DNA of 64,000 nt, from contig CAZGZC010000003.1 of NCBI GenBank assembly GCA_964529685.1, positions 62,001-126,000 on the forward strand, written 5' to 3'. Of the stretch, positions 44,159 to 53,290 are shown piece after piece. Every line of letters begins with the position of its first letter. The first letter of the stretch is position 1. The stretch comes from JALQUO01 sp964529685. GTDB lineage: Bacteria > Pseudomonadota > Alphaproteobacteria > Rickettsiales > Midichloriaceae. A program made the translations under genes and the position numbers. The notes under the pieces are model-generated. The model ran no database searches. It was not told where the DNA came from and saw nothing but the letters and a program-made list of their open reading frames with translations.

Positions 44159-44257
44159 CTAAGTCAAATTAGAAATACTAACTTTTTTAACAACACCTTT
44201 ACCGTTCATAGCTACCTCTACAACAGAAGCAATGACTTCAAGAGATTCTAACTTATC
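44159..44257 (-). pseudogene. Fragment of YbaB/EbfC-type nucleoid-associated protein
   Basis: On the minus strand a 32-codon open stretch reads DKLESLEVIASVVEVAMNGK and GVVKKVSISNLT before a stop at 44159-44161. It resembles the middle of YbaB/EbfC (V-x-V-x-M-N-G-K-G-x-V-x-x-V-x-I). The N-terminal helix and the C-terminal helix of that family are both missing, and stops lie directly upstream. An EbfC homologue is normally next to dnaX and recR, which are absent. The identification rests on a short match. Confidence 0.45.
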
Positions 44258-44867
44258 CTATTTTATTAATACTTATGCCCCTAAAGAAGCTTCATATTGT
44301 TATATGATTTCTGATCTACAAAATTGCTGCTACATCTCATTTTTTCTGGGGATAAATTTTTCATAACGAGTTTATATAGTAAGTGGGTTTTTAAGTTTAT
44401 TGACAACGCATAGTATATTGATGCTCATAGCGATGATGTTTGCTCATTTAGAATGTGTATAAACTAATTATCAGTTTTAGCTAAAATACATGGCAGTTTG
44501 TATCATATCATTTTAATAAAAAGCATATACCAAATCTTTTAAGTTTGGCTATAGATCATTACTTTGCAATAGGATCAAAAAACTTATGGCACTTTTCACT
44601 ACTGCAGAATTTCTTAAGAAAATTCCTGTATTCTCAACTCTTTATTACTTCTCGAGATTACACTATAAATATTATATAGATTGTTATATAGATTGTTCTC
44701 CATGATCTAAATCCGGTCAAAATATTTATAATTCAGCATTTCAAACATGATATTGAAATTAAAAATTGTATAAATTTCACCAATAAAGTTCTTTACTACA
44801 ATGATTTAGTTGAAAATTCAACAGAGAATAATTCATTTTAGTTTTCCGTATATTCTTGAGTCAGTAA
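44258..44867. other. Long non-coding gap upstream of the serS 3' end
   Basis: About 600 AT-rich bases without a supportable gene. A 12-base tandem pair (ATATAGATTGTT twice) lies near 44676-44700. Otherwise I see only scattered short frames; decay of one or more genes is likely but none can be named. Confidence 0.45.
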
Positions 44868-46145
44868 TCACACCTTTGGAATCAAATCAAACCCAGTGTA
44901 TGGAACTAATACTTCTGGCATCGAGATTGAACCGTCTTGGTTTTGATAGTTCTCCATTATTGCTACAATTGTCCGTCCTATTGGCAGTCCAGAGCCATTT
45001 AGTGTATGTAAAAACTCATTACCATCATCAGTTTTATATCTTGCCTTCATCCGTCTTGCCTGAAAACTATGGCAGTTTGAGCAGCTAGATATTTCTCTAT
45101 AGGCCTTCTGTCCTGGTAACCAAGCTTCGATGTCATAGGTCTTTGCGGCACAGAAACCTGTGTCCTGACTACATAACAACATCACCCTGTAAGGTATTTC
45201 TAGTCGTTTCAGAATCGTTTCAGCTGCGTTTAGCATTCTCTCATGTTCTGCATCTGATTCCTCTGGTTTCACAATGCTTACTAGCTCAACTTTTGAGAAC
45301 TGATGTAACCTAATCATGCCTCTTGTATCGCGTCCTGCACTACCTGCCTCAGATCTAAAACAAGGTGTATGTCCTGTCAGGCGAATTGGCAGCTGTCCCT
45401 CGTTCAATATCATATCTGCAACCATACTAGTAAGAGTCACTTCAGCAGTTGGTATCAACCTATACTCTCCATTATCAACTACAAATGAGTCCGCTGCTAG
45501 ATTTGGTAGTTGTCCTGTGCCAAACATAGTACTCTCTCGCACCATGAATGGTGTGGACATTTCTATATAGCTAAACTCTTTTGTATGTATATCAAGCATA
45601 AAGTTCACTAGAGCTCTCTCAAGCTTAGATAGCATTCCTTTTAGCGTCACAAATCTACTTCCAGATATCTTAGCTGTCTGTTCGAAATCCATCATTCCAA
45701 GTGCCTCACCTAACTCAAAGTGTTGCTTTAGTTCAAAATCAAATTGCTTTGGTTTTCTATAAGCCTTAACGCAAATATTATCATTTTCATCAACTCCAAA
45801 TGGAACTTCATCACTTAAAATGTTTGGCAACGTCATTAGATACTCAACCAGTTTTGCATTCTCAGTAGTAAGTTCTTCTTCAGATAGTCTCATTTCAGCT
45901 TTTGCTGTTTCAACCTCAGTCATAAGTTTCGCAATCTCTTCCTTATCTTCGCCTTTATTTTTCAGTATACCGATATTTTTAGATAGATCATTTATTTTTT
46001 GTTGCAGTCCTTGAACTCTTGTCTTATAATCTCTAACTTTCTCATCAACTTTAAGTATCTCTTCAGCAGTTACAGTTAAGCCTCGTCTCTCAATAGCTTT
46101 ATTGAACTTGTCAGGATTAGCTCTAACATATTTTATATCGTGCAT
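44868..46145 (-). CDS. serS: Seryl-tRNA synthetase
   Basis: A 425-residue class II synthetase with the N-terminal long coiled-coil arm that binds tRNA-Ser (about residues 25-105) and a catalytic domain with MVRESTMFGTGQLPN, IPTAEVTLTSMV, motif 2 CFRSEAGSAGRDTRGMIRLH, EISSCSNCHSFQARRMKAR and motif 3 LHTLNGSGLPIGRTIVAIME. Length is typical. Single gene; murC follows upstream on the same strand 80 bases away. Confidence 0.97.
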   Translation of the reverse strand: MHDIKYVRANPDKFNKAIERRGLTVTAEEILKVDEKVRDYKTRVQGLQQKINDLSKNIGILKNKGEDKEEIAKLMTEVETAKAEMRLSEEELTTENAKLVEYLMTLPNILSDEVPFGVDENDNICVKAYRKPKQFDFELKQHFELGEALGMMDFEQTAKISGSRFVTLKGMLSKLERALVNFMLDIHTKEFSYIEMSTPFMVRESTMFGTGQLPNLAADSFVVDNGEYRLIPTAEVTLTSMVADMILNEGQLPIRLTGHTPCFRSEAGSAGRDTRGMIRLHQFSKVELVSIVKPEESDAEHERMLNAAETILKRLEIPYRVMLLCSQDTGFCAAKTYDIEAWLPGQKAYREISSCSNCHSFQARRMKARYKTDDGNEFLHTLNGSGLPIGRTIVAIMENYQNQDGSISMPEVLVPYTGFDLIPKV

Positions 46146-46225
46146 TTTTTATCACCACTATATTTTAGTCGATTTATTTTTGCAATAAAAAAGCAATCCA
46201 AGATAACTTGTGTTTAACGCTAAAA

Positions 46226-47584
46226 TCAAGTCTTCGCATAATCTGCAGCCCACTCAGTTGCTGTGCCAGCTCCCATAAAGACAATTACATCTCCAGGTAG
46301 CTTTATATCATCTAAAATTTGATAAATTGAGTCCTTATCATTTTTAAAATAAATCTCTTTATGAGGAAATTTATCTTTCATTAGCTGCACTAGTAGCTCA
46401 CTAGAAATACCATCAACTGGCTCCTCACTAGCACTATAAATATTTGACACGATAGCAATATCAGCATCAGCCATACAATCTACAAAATCCCCCATCAAAG
46501 CTGCTAATCTACTATATCTATGTGGCTGTAGAACCCCTATAACTCGACTTTTTAGCTCATGTGCAGTAGCAATTGTAGCCTTTATCTCAGTTGGATGATG
46601 TGCATAGTCATCGATAATAGTAATCTCTTTATTATTCGCTAATAGGTTGAATCTTCTAGCAACTCCAGAAAAATTTTTCATCATTTGTTGTGCACCATTA
46701 ATCACAGCATCAATTAAACCATAGGTTGCAATTGCTATTGAAAAAGCAGCTAATGCATTTAATATGTTATGCTTCCCATAAGCATTTAATTTCACATCGC
46801 TTATCTCTCTACCAAAAGCTACGATCGTAAAATTTTCTCCTAGATCTTTTACATAGATATCATTTGATTGATCAAATCCATAACGTATAACATCATTTTT
46901 ACTGATTTTAAGTTGTTTTATCACCGGATCATCACCAAATATAATGACTGACTGAACGTCATCACCATTGATAAATTTCTCGCAACAACTTACAAAATGT
47001 TCTAAATCTCTATAATATTCAGCATGTTCAAACTCAACATTTGTCAGTACAGCAATATTAGTTTTAAGATCCATAAAAGTCCCATCAGACTCATCAGCTT
47101 CTACAATCATAAGTTGATCTGATCCAAATCTAAAATTACTATCAAAAAGTCCCATAATGCCACCACTAAAGATTGTAGGATTAGCATTTAAGTAATAAAA
47201 AAGCTCACCTGTCATAGTAGTTGTAGTAGTCTTACCATGCGCACCAGAAATAGCTATAACAAGCCTATTTTGCATAGTGATTTGGCTTAAAATCTCACTT
47301 CTACTTAAAATTGTAATACCTAACTCTATAGCTCTAATTAATTCAGGATCGCTACTCTTTATAACTGTGGATTTCACCAAATAATCTATATCTTTGTTAA
47401 TGTTATCTTGCGAATTTTCCAGTACATTTATCCAATTTTTCCTTAGGTTTGTAGCTATCTTGCTATTTGTTATACTATCGCTCCCTTGGACGTTACAACT
47501 GACTTTTTTCAAGTACTGTGCAATAGCACTCATGCCTATCCCGCAAATTCCAATAATATGAAAGCTTTTGTCTTTCAGAATCAT
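46226..47584 (-). CDS. murC: UDP-N-acetylmuramate-L-alanine ligase
   Basis: A 452-residue Mur ligase adding the first amino acid of the peptidoglycan stem peptide. N-terminal Rossmann motif is IGICGIGMSAIAQYLKK, the ATP loop is ISGAHGKTTTTTM (near residue 110), VEADESDGTF is the catalytic acidic region and IDDYAHHPTEIKATI matches the C-terminal lobe. It indicates a retained peptidoglycan pathway, in line with lysC, dapA and the carboxypeptidase. It is detached from the usual murG-murB-ddl cluster. Confidence 0.96.
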   Translation of the reverse strand: MILKDKSFHIIGICGIGMSAIAQYLKKVSCNVQGSDSITNSKIATNLRKNWINVLENSQDNINKDIDYLVKSTVIKSSDPELIRAIELGITILSRSEILSQITMQNRLVIAISGAHGKTTTTTMTGELFYYLNANPTIFSGGIMGLFDSNFRFGSDQLMIVEADESDGTFMDLKTNIAVLTNVEFEHAEYYRDLEHFVSCCEKFINGDDVQSVIIFGDDPVIKQLKISKNDVIRYGFDQSNDIYVKDLGENFTIVAFGREISDVKLNAYGKHNILNALAAFSIAIATYGLIDAVINGAQQMMKNFSGVARRFNLLANNKEITIIDDYAHHPTEIKATIATAHELKSRVIGVLQPHRYSRLAALMGDFVDCMADADIAIVSNIYSASEEPVDGISSELLVQLMKDKFPHKEIYFKNDKDSIYQILDDIKLPGDVIVFMGAGTATEWAADYAKT

Positions 47585-47641
47585 TTTGACTTTTTTTTAA
47601 AAACCTGATTATATTCGAATTGATTTTTACATAAATTAATA

Positions 47642-48856
47642 ATGCACACAATGAGAAACGATCTTCTCAATAGAAATCTCGCAAATATTAAGCCGTCAAC
47701 AACTTTAACAATGAGTGCTAGAGCAGCGGCAATGAAAGCAGGAGGGTTACCAGTAATAAATTTAGCTGTAGGAGAGCCAGACTATGATACACCAGATGCA
47801 ATAAAATCTGCAGCTAAAAAAGCTATTGATGAAGGCAAGACAAAGTACACTCCAGTTGAAGGTGTGAAGCCTCTTCGCGAAGCAATCTGTGCTAAATTCC
47901 TCAGAGAAAATGCTTTATCTTATACTCCAGACCAAATTATAGTCTCTAGCGGTGCTAAACAAACTCTTTTTGTAGGACTAGCTGCTACAATTAACCCAGG
48001 CGATGAAGTTATTTTACCAGCACCTTTCTGGCTATCTTATATGGACATGATATTACTAGCAGGGGGCGTGCCAGTAGTAGTGCAGTGTAGTGCTGGAAAT
48101 AGTTTTAAATTAACTATGCAACAACTCCAAGATGCAATCACTCCTAAAACCAAGTGGTTGATGCTCAACTCACCAAGTAACCCAACAGGAGCTGTATATA
48201 AAGAAGCAGAGCTATATGCGCTAGGACAAGTTTTATTGAAAAATTCTCATGTAATGATAATGTCAGATGACATATATGAACATATGGTATATGACAACCA
48301 GAAGTTTTACACAATTGCTCAAATTGTACCAGAACTGAAAGATAAAACTCTTACAGTAAATGGAGTTTCTAAGTCCTACTCAATGACTGGTTGGAGGCTT
48401 GGATATGGGGCTGGTCCAGTTCAGCTCATCAAGGCTATGACTATTATTCAATCTCATACTACTGCACATACATCATCTATCTCACAATATGCTGTAATTG
48501 ATGCTCTAAATGGTGCGCAGGACTTCCTTCCTGGATATAAGAAAATGCTTCAAAAGCGCCGCGATATCTTCTATGATCACCTAAAAAAAATTCCATTACT
48601 CAAATGTGAAAAACCAACTGGTGCATTTTATATGTGGGTTGACTGTAGCGAGGTAATTAAAAATTCAAATGGTAAAATTAAGGATAGTCACGATTTCTCT
48701 ATGTATCTTTTAGAAAAAATGCTAGTTATGGGTGCTCCTGGTGATGCATTTGGTACTCCAAACTATATTAGATTCTCATATACAGTAAGTGAAAGTGATA
48801 TAGTTGAAGCCTGCAAACGCATTGAAACTGCTTGTTTTGAGCTAAGTAATTTGTAA
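47642..48856 (+). CDS. aatA: Aspartate/prephenate-type aminotransferase (class I)
   Basis: A 404-residue PLP-dependent enzyme. The PLP lysine is in NGVSKSYSMTGWRLGYG (about residue 243); SPSNPTGAVY, SDDIYEHMVYD and NYIRFSYT are also typical of subgroup I-gamma aspartate aminotransferases of alphaproteobacteria. Its likely role is transamination between aspartate and glutamate, feeding lysine/DAP synthesis. The start may lie at the second Met (47654), as MRNDLLNRNL is close to the family start. A partial copy of the segment near residues 353-368 follows the stop codon. Confidence 0.93.
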   Translation: MHTMRNDLLNRNLANIKPSTTLTMSARAAAMKAGGLPVINLAVGEPDYDTPDAIKSAAKKAIDEGKTKYTPVEGVKPLREAICAKFLRENALSYTPDQIIVSSGAKQTLFVGLAATINPGDEVILPAPFWLSYMDMILLAGGVPVVVQCSAGNSFKLTMQQLQDAITPKTKWLMLNSPSNPTGAVYKEAELYALGQVLLKNSHVMIMSDDIYEHMVYDNQKFYTIAQIVPELKDKTLTVNGVSKSYSMTGWRLGYGAGPVQLIKAMTIIQSHTTAHTSSISQYAVIDALNGAQDFLPGYKKMLQKRRDIFYDHLKKIPLLKCEKPTGAFYMWVDCSEVIKNSNGKIKDSHDFSMYLLEKMLVMGAPGDAFGTPNYIRFSYTVSESDIVEACKRIETACFELSNL

Positions 48857-48898
48857 ACTATGTATTTAAAAAATGCTAGTTATGGGTGCTCCTGGTGA
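48857..48898 (+). repeat. Decayed tandem copy of the aatA 3' end
   Basis: A 31-base exact match: 48868-48898 equals 48714-48744 within the aminotransferase gene (AAAAAATGCTAGTTATGGGT and onward). The copy also begins with CTATGTAT, which precedes the parent segment, with a loss of about five bases between. The copy lies just after the stop at 48856, so a tandem duplication of about 155 bases has decayed, leaving its start. Confidence 0.9.
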
Positions 48899-48921
48899 GA
48901 TTTTCAGAAATAGATGACTAA

Positions 48922-49923
48922 TTAAAAATACCGACTGATCATCTTGTCAACTTTAGATTGATTTTCATCACTCAACTGGCTGAGTGGTTCTCTAACAGCA
49001 GGTGAAGTTATCAAACCAAGCTTATAGGCAAAGTATTTAACTGGCACAGGATTAACTTCACAGAAAAGCGCATTATAGATTGGGTAAAGATGCGCATGGA
49101 TAGACTGAGCCTTTACCATATCAAAATTTTTAGCAGCAGAATGTAATTGATAACAAATATCTGGCATAATATTAGATACAACTGATACACAACCATATCC
49201 ACCATTAACATAAATTGAGAGACTATTTACATCATCGCCAGCTAAAATTGTAAATTTACTACCACACGCAGCTCTAAACAATTCGTAGTTGCTATTAGCA
49301 TCAGATATGAAATCTTTTGAATAGGTGTTTTTTTGCATTTCACTCCAATCTATATAAAGGCGAATTGATCTTAAGCTGTCATAATCTTTAAGAGATACAA
49401 TATTGCTCAGTGACATTAATCTCATTAGTGTTGCATCTTCTATATGCACGCTAGTTCTACTAGGTATATTATAAAGAATTATTGGGATATTTAGAGCATC
49501 ATTAACAGCTTTGTAATGTTTATATAGACCCTCTTGTGATGGGCGATTGTAGTATGGGGTAACAACCATTGCGCCATCAGCTCCAAGCTTCTCAGCCAGA
49601 ATGCTTTGTTCAATAGTAGTTCTAGTGCAGTTAGTCCCAGTTCCAACTACAATTTTAGGTCTATATTGCTTACCATTAACTAGAAACTTACTATCTATTG
49701 CTAGGTCATTCACTAGAGATATTACATATTGTATAACTTTCACTTTCTCATCATTAGCTATAGTCATACCTTCTCCAGTTGTACCAAAAAGAATTATTCC
49801 ATCAACTTTATAATTAAATTGATTTGTAACGAGTTTTTTAAGACTCTCAAAATCAATTGATTGATCGACAAAAAATGGTGTTATTAATGCTGTATATAGT
49901 CCTTGAAACATTTTTTTGCTCAC
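48922..49923 (-). CDS. dapA: 4-hydroxy-tetrahydrodipicolinate synthase, with insertions
   Basis: A 333-residue TIM-barrel class I aldolase of the DAP pathway. Marks are TALITPFFVDQSIDFESLKK, LFGTTGEGMTI, VVTPYYNRPSQEGLYKHYKA, ILYNIPSRT and the Schiff-base lysine in NIVSLKDYDS (near residue 179). It is about 40 residues longer than the usual 290: there are extra residues near 74-90 (SKFLVNGKQYRP) and 186-215 (RLYIDWSEMQKNTYSKDF). These lie in loops that also differ among pathway relatives. Supplies the peptidoglycan route. Confidence 0.92.
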   Translation of the reverse strand: MSKKMFQGLYTALITPFFVDQSIDFESLKKLVTNQFNYKVDGIILFGTTGEGMTIANDEKVKVIQYVISLVNDLAIDSKFLVNGKQYRPKIVVGTGTNCTRTTIEQSILAEKLGADGAMVVTPYYNRPSQEGLYKHYKAVNDALNIPIILYNIPSRTSVHIEDATLMRLMSLSNIVSLKDYDSLRSIRLYIDWSEMQKNTYSKDFISDANSNYELFRAACGSKFTILAGDDVNSLSIYVNGGYGCVSVVSNIMPDICYQLHSAAKNFDMVKAQSIHAHLYPIYNALFCEVNPVPVKYFAYKLGLITSPAVREPLSQLSDENQSKVDKMISRYF

Positions 49924-49955
49924 TATAGCATTGTTATACTATTTTGTATAAAATT

Positions 49956-50417
49956 TTAGCTGAAAAATGGCTTGACACCAGTAGAACCGAAACCACCAGC
50001 TCCTCTATCTGTATCATCTAGCTCAGTAACTATATTCCATTTAACTTGAGAGAATTGATTAATAATCATTTGAGCTATTCTCATCCCTCTTTCAATTACA
50101 AAATCTTCTTGACTTAAATTGATTAGTGGTACAAATATTTCACCTCTATAATCTGAGTCAGCTGTGCCTGGCGAATTAACAACAACTACACCATTTTTAT
50201 AAGCTAAGCCTGATCTAGATCTTATTTGTGCTTCAAAGCCTTCTGGCAATGCTATCACTATACCTGTCGGGCAAAGATATCGCTCCATAGATTTAAGAAT
50301 TTTCTTTTCATTTATTGCTGCTAAGAGATCCATACCTGCACTATGAACAGTTGCATAAGATGGCAGAGGTAATCCTGAAGAATGAGGTAGAGCTTTAATT
50401 TTAACTTGAATTTGCAT
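49956..50417 (-). CDS. dut: dUTP diphosphatase
   Basis: A 153-residue trimeric dUTPase. The five family motifs are present: AGMDLLAAI, RSRSGLAYKN, VNSPGTADSDYRGEI, RIAQMIINQF and the C-terminal arm RGAGGFGSTGV. It keeps dUTP low and makes dUMP for thymidylate. Length is normal. A strong promoter lies directly before the start (next entry). Confidence 0.96.
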   Translation of the reverse strand: MQIQVKIKALPHSSGLPLPSYATVHSAGMDLLAAINEKKILKSMERYLCPTGIVIALPEGFEAQIRSRSGLAYKNGVVVVNSPGTADSDYRGEIFVPLINLSQEDFVIERGMRIAQMIINQFSQVKWNIVTELDDTDRGAGGFGSTGVKPFFS

Positions 50418-50426
50418 TTTCTCATC

Positions 50427-50454
50427 ATTATAGTGAATTGATCTATAAAATCAA
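50427..50454 (-). promoter_or_regulatory. Candidate promoter of dut giving a very short leader
   Basis: On the minus strand TTGATT (50449-50454) and a perfect TATAAT (50427-50432) are spaced 16 bases. The predicted start is within about 3 bases of the dut ATG at 50417, so the mRNA would be leaderless or nearly so. Confidence 0.45.
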
Positions 50455-50520
50455 ACATTGATTTATTTCCTAAATATATATATTGTGGATTAAATTAATC
50501 TATATCAATCGATTTCACGA

Positions 50521-51126
50521 ATGATTAAAGTATGTGTATTTTGCTCAGCCAGGATAGGTTCAAATGAGGCTTTCAAAGATGTAGCTAAGAGATGTGGAAA
50601 GCTCATTGGAAAAAACGGTTATGATATGGTTTATGGTGGAAGCTCAAGAGGTTTAATGGGTATTACAGCTAAAGAAGCAGCAAAATATGGTGCCAGAGTT
50701 ATAGGTGTATTCCCAACACCACTTTCACCAGATGACAAAAACTTATACTATTCAGAAAATAAACAACCTAACTCATCTATACAATATGAGACTCTTAATA
50801 CAAAAATGGATGAAGCTCTCTTTGTAAATAATATGTTTGAAAGAAAAGAGAAAATGTTTGCAATCTCAGACGTTTTTGTAATACTTCCTGGTGGACTTGG
50901 TACTATAGATGAATTTTTTGAATTCTTTACAATAAAAAGCCTCGGTTGGCATAAAAAAGAGATTATACTTGTAAATACTGATGGATACTGGAATAAAATG
51001 ATTGATATGATTGAATATACGATTGATATGAAGATGGCATCAAAAAGTTGTAGGACTTTCTTTAAAGTTTGCCTCGAACCAGAAGAAGCTTTTGAGTATA
51101 TTAAACTTATAGTTAAACCAAAGTAG
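50521..51126 (+). CDS. LOG-family nucleotide 5'-monophosphate nucleosidase (TIGR00730 type)
   Basis: A 201-residue protein of the lysine decarboxylase-like (LOG) fold. The nucleotide-binding motif GGSSRGLMG appears near residue 40 and the signature PGGLGTIDEFFEFF near 121. Members cleave cytokinin riboside or purine/pyrimidine monophosphates to the base; YvdD-like proteins are common in bacteria. The name lysine decarboxylase is obsolete. An isolated gene, 57 bases before the esterase. Confidence 0.88.
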   Translation: MIKVCVFCSARIGSNEAFKDVAKRCGKLIGKNGYDMVYGGSSRGLMGITAKEAAKYGARVIGVFPTPLSPDDKNLYYSENKQPNSSIQYETLNTKMDEALFVNNMFERKEKMFAISDVFVILPGGLGTIDEFFEFFTIKSLGWHKKEIILVNTDGYWNKMIDMIEYTIDMKMASKSCRTFFKVCLEPEEAFEYIKLIVKPK

Positions 51127-51183
51127 AAATGCTGAAGATTTTTTGATTCATCGATATGTCATTATAAAAAATAATTTAACAAA

Positions 51184-51834
51184 ATGTCAAATTTATTGCA
51201 AATACAAAATGGTAAAAGACTTATAGATAAAACTAAAGCAGAAAGACTGGTAGTAATCTTTCATGGTTATGGCTCTAACAGAGAAAACCTTTATGATTTA
51301 GGTGAGGCCTTATCATTACATAACCCAACTTTCAGATTCATTATACCAAACGGCATCCAAAATTTCGAAGAAGGTGCAGGCGGCTATCAATGGTTTAGTT
51401 TAAGAGACTATACACAGAAGGCTATGGAGCGCGGTTTAGCTAATGTTACTCCTAAAATATCTGAATGGGTAAAAACTCGGTTAAATGAATTGAATCTCAC
51501 TCAAGATAATCTTTACTTAGCTGGGTTTTCACAAGGGGCAATGTTATCTCTTTACTTGGCTGCTTCAAAACAGCTCTCTCCTAAGAAAATTATAGCTTTC
51601 TCTGGTGTATTTATCCCACCAAAAGAAGCTAATACAACTGATAAAGCAATCTCAATCCTAGCTATCCATGGCGATAGAGATCAAATACTACCGATCAATA
51701 TGACTGAAGAAAGTTATAAACTCCTTCCACACTATGGACTAAATAAATTGCACTACATATCTGAGAAAGGTATAGAACACTATATAACACCGCAAGCGAT
51801 TACAGAAGCAAACAATTTTCTAAGAGCTGATTGA
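51184..51834 (+). CDS. Alpha/beta-hydrolase, phospholipase/carboxylesterase family
   Basis: A 216-residue serine hydrolase of the acyl-protein thioesterase/carboxylesterase type. Oxyanion stretch is LVVIFHGYGSNRENL, nucleophile elbow GFSQGAMLSLYLA, acid in ILAIHGDRDQILPI and catalytic His in GIEHYITPQ. Likely cytoplasmic; no signal peptide. The natural substrate is unknown. Rickettsiales encode a similar short enzyme. Confidence 0.88.
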   Translation: MSNLLQIQNGKRLIDKTKAERLVVIFHGYGSNRENLYDLGEALSLHNPTFRFIIPNGIQNFEEGAGGYQWFSLRDYTQKAMERGLANVTPKISEWVKTRLNELNLTQDNLYLAGFSQGAMLSLYLAASKQLSPKKIIAFSGVFIPPKEANTTDKAISILAIHGDRDQILPINMTEESYKLLPHYGLNKLHYISEKGIEHYITPQAITEANNFLRAD

Positions 51835-51876
51835 AGACCAACCTACTTACCTTATTTTTTCACAGACAAAACTTTT

Positions 51877-53205
51877 TTAATCTTCATCATCTGCAACAGG
51901 TAACACACCACTAATTAGCGGCTGTTGATGGGTCACATTAAATTTATTCTCAAAGTTATCTAGTCTAGTCTTAAGCAATCTAGATCTATTCTCTGCATCA
52001 CTTATAGTTGAGCTAGCCTGATCTAGTTTCAGTTTGGTTTTATTTAGTAAATCAGCAAATTTCACAAATTCTCTTCTTACAACATCAAGGACCTTCCATA
52101 CATCACTCGATCTCTTCTCAATTGCAAGTGTTCTGAATCCCATCTGTAGACTATTAATTATCGCACTGAGAGTTGTTGGACCAGTGATAATGATTTTATA
52201 CTCTCTTTGTACAGTATCGACTAATCCAGGATTCCGTAAAATCTCAGCATATAAACCTTCAATTGGGATAAACATCAGAGCAAAGTCAGTTGTAAATGGT
52301 GGCTGAATATACTTCTCAGCAATAGTTTTAGCACACTTTTTAATACCAGCCTCAATCGCTTTCTCCTCAAGTAAAATTATATCCTTATCGCATTTATCAT
52401 GAGCTTCAACTAGTCGCTGGTAGTTAGCCAGGGGGAATTTAGCATCTATTGGCAACATCACATGCTTCTGAGTTGGATCTTTACCAGGCAAATTTATAGT
52501 AAACTCAACTCTATCTTGTGACCCAGATTTTATGGCCACATTTTTACTATACTGCTCCTTAGTTAAAAATTGTTCTAATATATTCTCGAGCTGTACTTCT
52601 CCTAAGATACCGCGTGTTTTAACATTGCTTAGAACTTTCTTTAGATCGCCAACACCAGCAGCAAGCGATTTCATCTCACCTAGCCCCTGATAAACCATCT
52701 CAAGTCTCTCACTCACTATTTTAAATGAGTCACCCAGACGTTTTTCAAGTGTATCATGTAATTTCTCTTCAACTGTAAGACGAATTTTTTCAAGTTTCTC
52801 CTCATTATCTTTCTGCATATTACTCAACTTAACCTCGACAGTATTTCGTAGATTTTCCATCTTAGTTTCATTACCAGTAGATAGCTGATTCATCTGAGTA
52901 TTAATCATCTCAAAAGCATTTTGCTGAGCCATAATTATTGATTGAATATTATGACTTACTGAATTTATAACTGAATTTTCAACTTGAGTAGCTGAGTTTA
53001 CAACTACATTTTGAATGAGATGCAGCTGTTGCGTAATCATTTCAACTTTAGCACTTAGATCCAGAATAATAGCTTTTTGTTCAATAAAGAGATTATCTTG
53101 ACTATTCTTTATCTTTCTACTATTAATAATTAATATTATTATAGCTGTAATACATAGAATTGCAGCTATAATAACAAGTGTTAGGCTATCCATAGAATTT
53201 TCCAT
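51877..53205 (-). CDS. rmuC: DNA recombination protein RmuC
   Basis: A 442-residue RmuC-family protein with an N-terminal membrane helix (about residues 8-27), a long coiled coil (about 50-190) and the C-terminal nuclease-like core containing TRGILGEVQLENILEQFL, DRVEFTINLPG, LPIDAKFPLANYQRLV and FAMIFIPIEGLYAEIL-type sequence (here FALMFIPIEGLYAEIL). RmuC limits genome rearrangements at inverted repeats. Length is normal. Confidence 0.93.
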   Translation of the reverse strand: MENSMDSLTLVIIAAILCITAIIILIINSRKIKNSQDNLFIEQKAIILDLSAKVEMITQQLHLIQNVVVNSATQVENSVINSVSHNIQSIIMAQQNAFEMINTQMNQLSTGNETKMENLRNTVEVKLSNMQKDNEEKLEKIRLTVEEKLHDTLEKRLGDSFKIVSERLEMVYQGLGEMKSLAAGVGDLKKVLSNVKTRGILGEVQLENILEQFLTKEQYSKNVAIKSGSQDRVEFTINLPGKDPTQKHVMLPIDAKFPLANYQRLVEAHDKCDKDIILLEEKAIEAGIKKCAKTIAEKYIQPPFTTDFALMFIPIEGLYAEILRNPGLVDTVQREYKIIITGPTTLSAIINSLQMGFRTLAIEKRSSDVWKVLDVVRREFVKFADLLNKTKLKLDQASSTISDAENRSRLLKTRLDNFENKFNVTHQQPLISGVLPVADDED

Positions 53206-53290
53206 AACTATATACTGATTTTATCTATCTTCAAATAGATTTAATGCTAGATAATTGGAGGTATAAGCTGTAGAGGTTTCATCAGACAGA

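Noticed and set aside
44676..44700. Twelve-base tandem pair, considered as a CRISPR or integration repeat
   Set aside because: Only two copies, no spacers, no cas genes and no integrase in the window.
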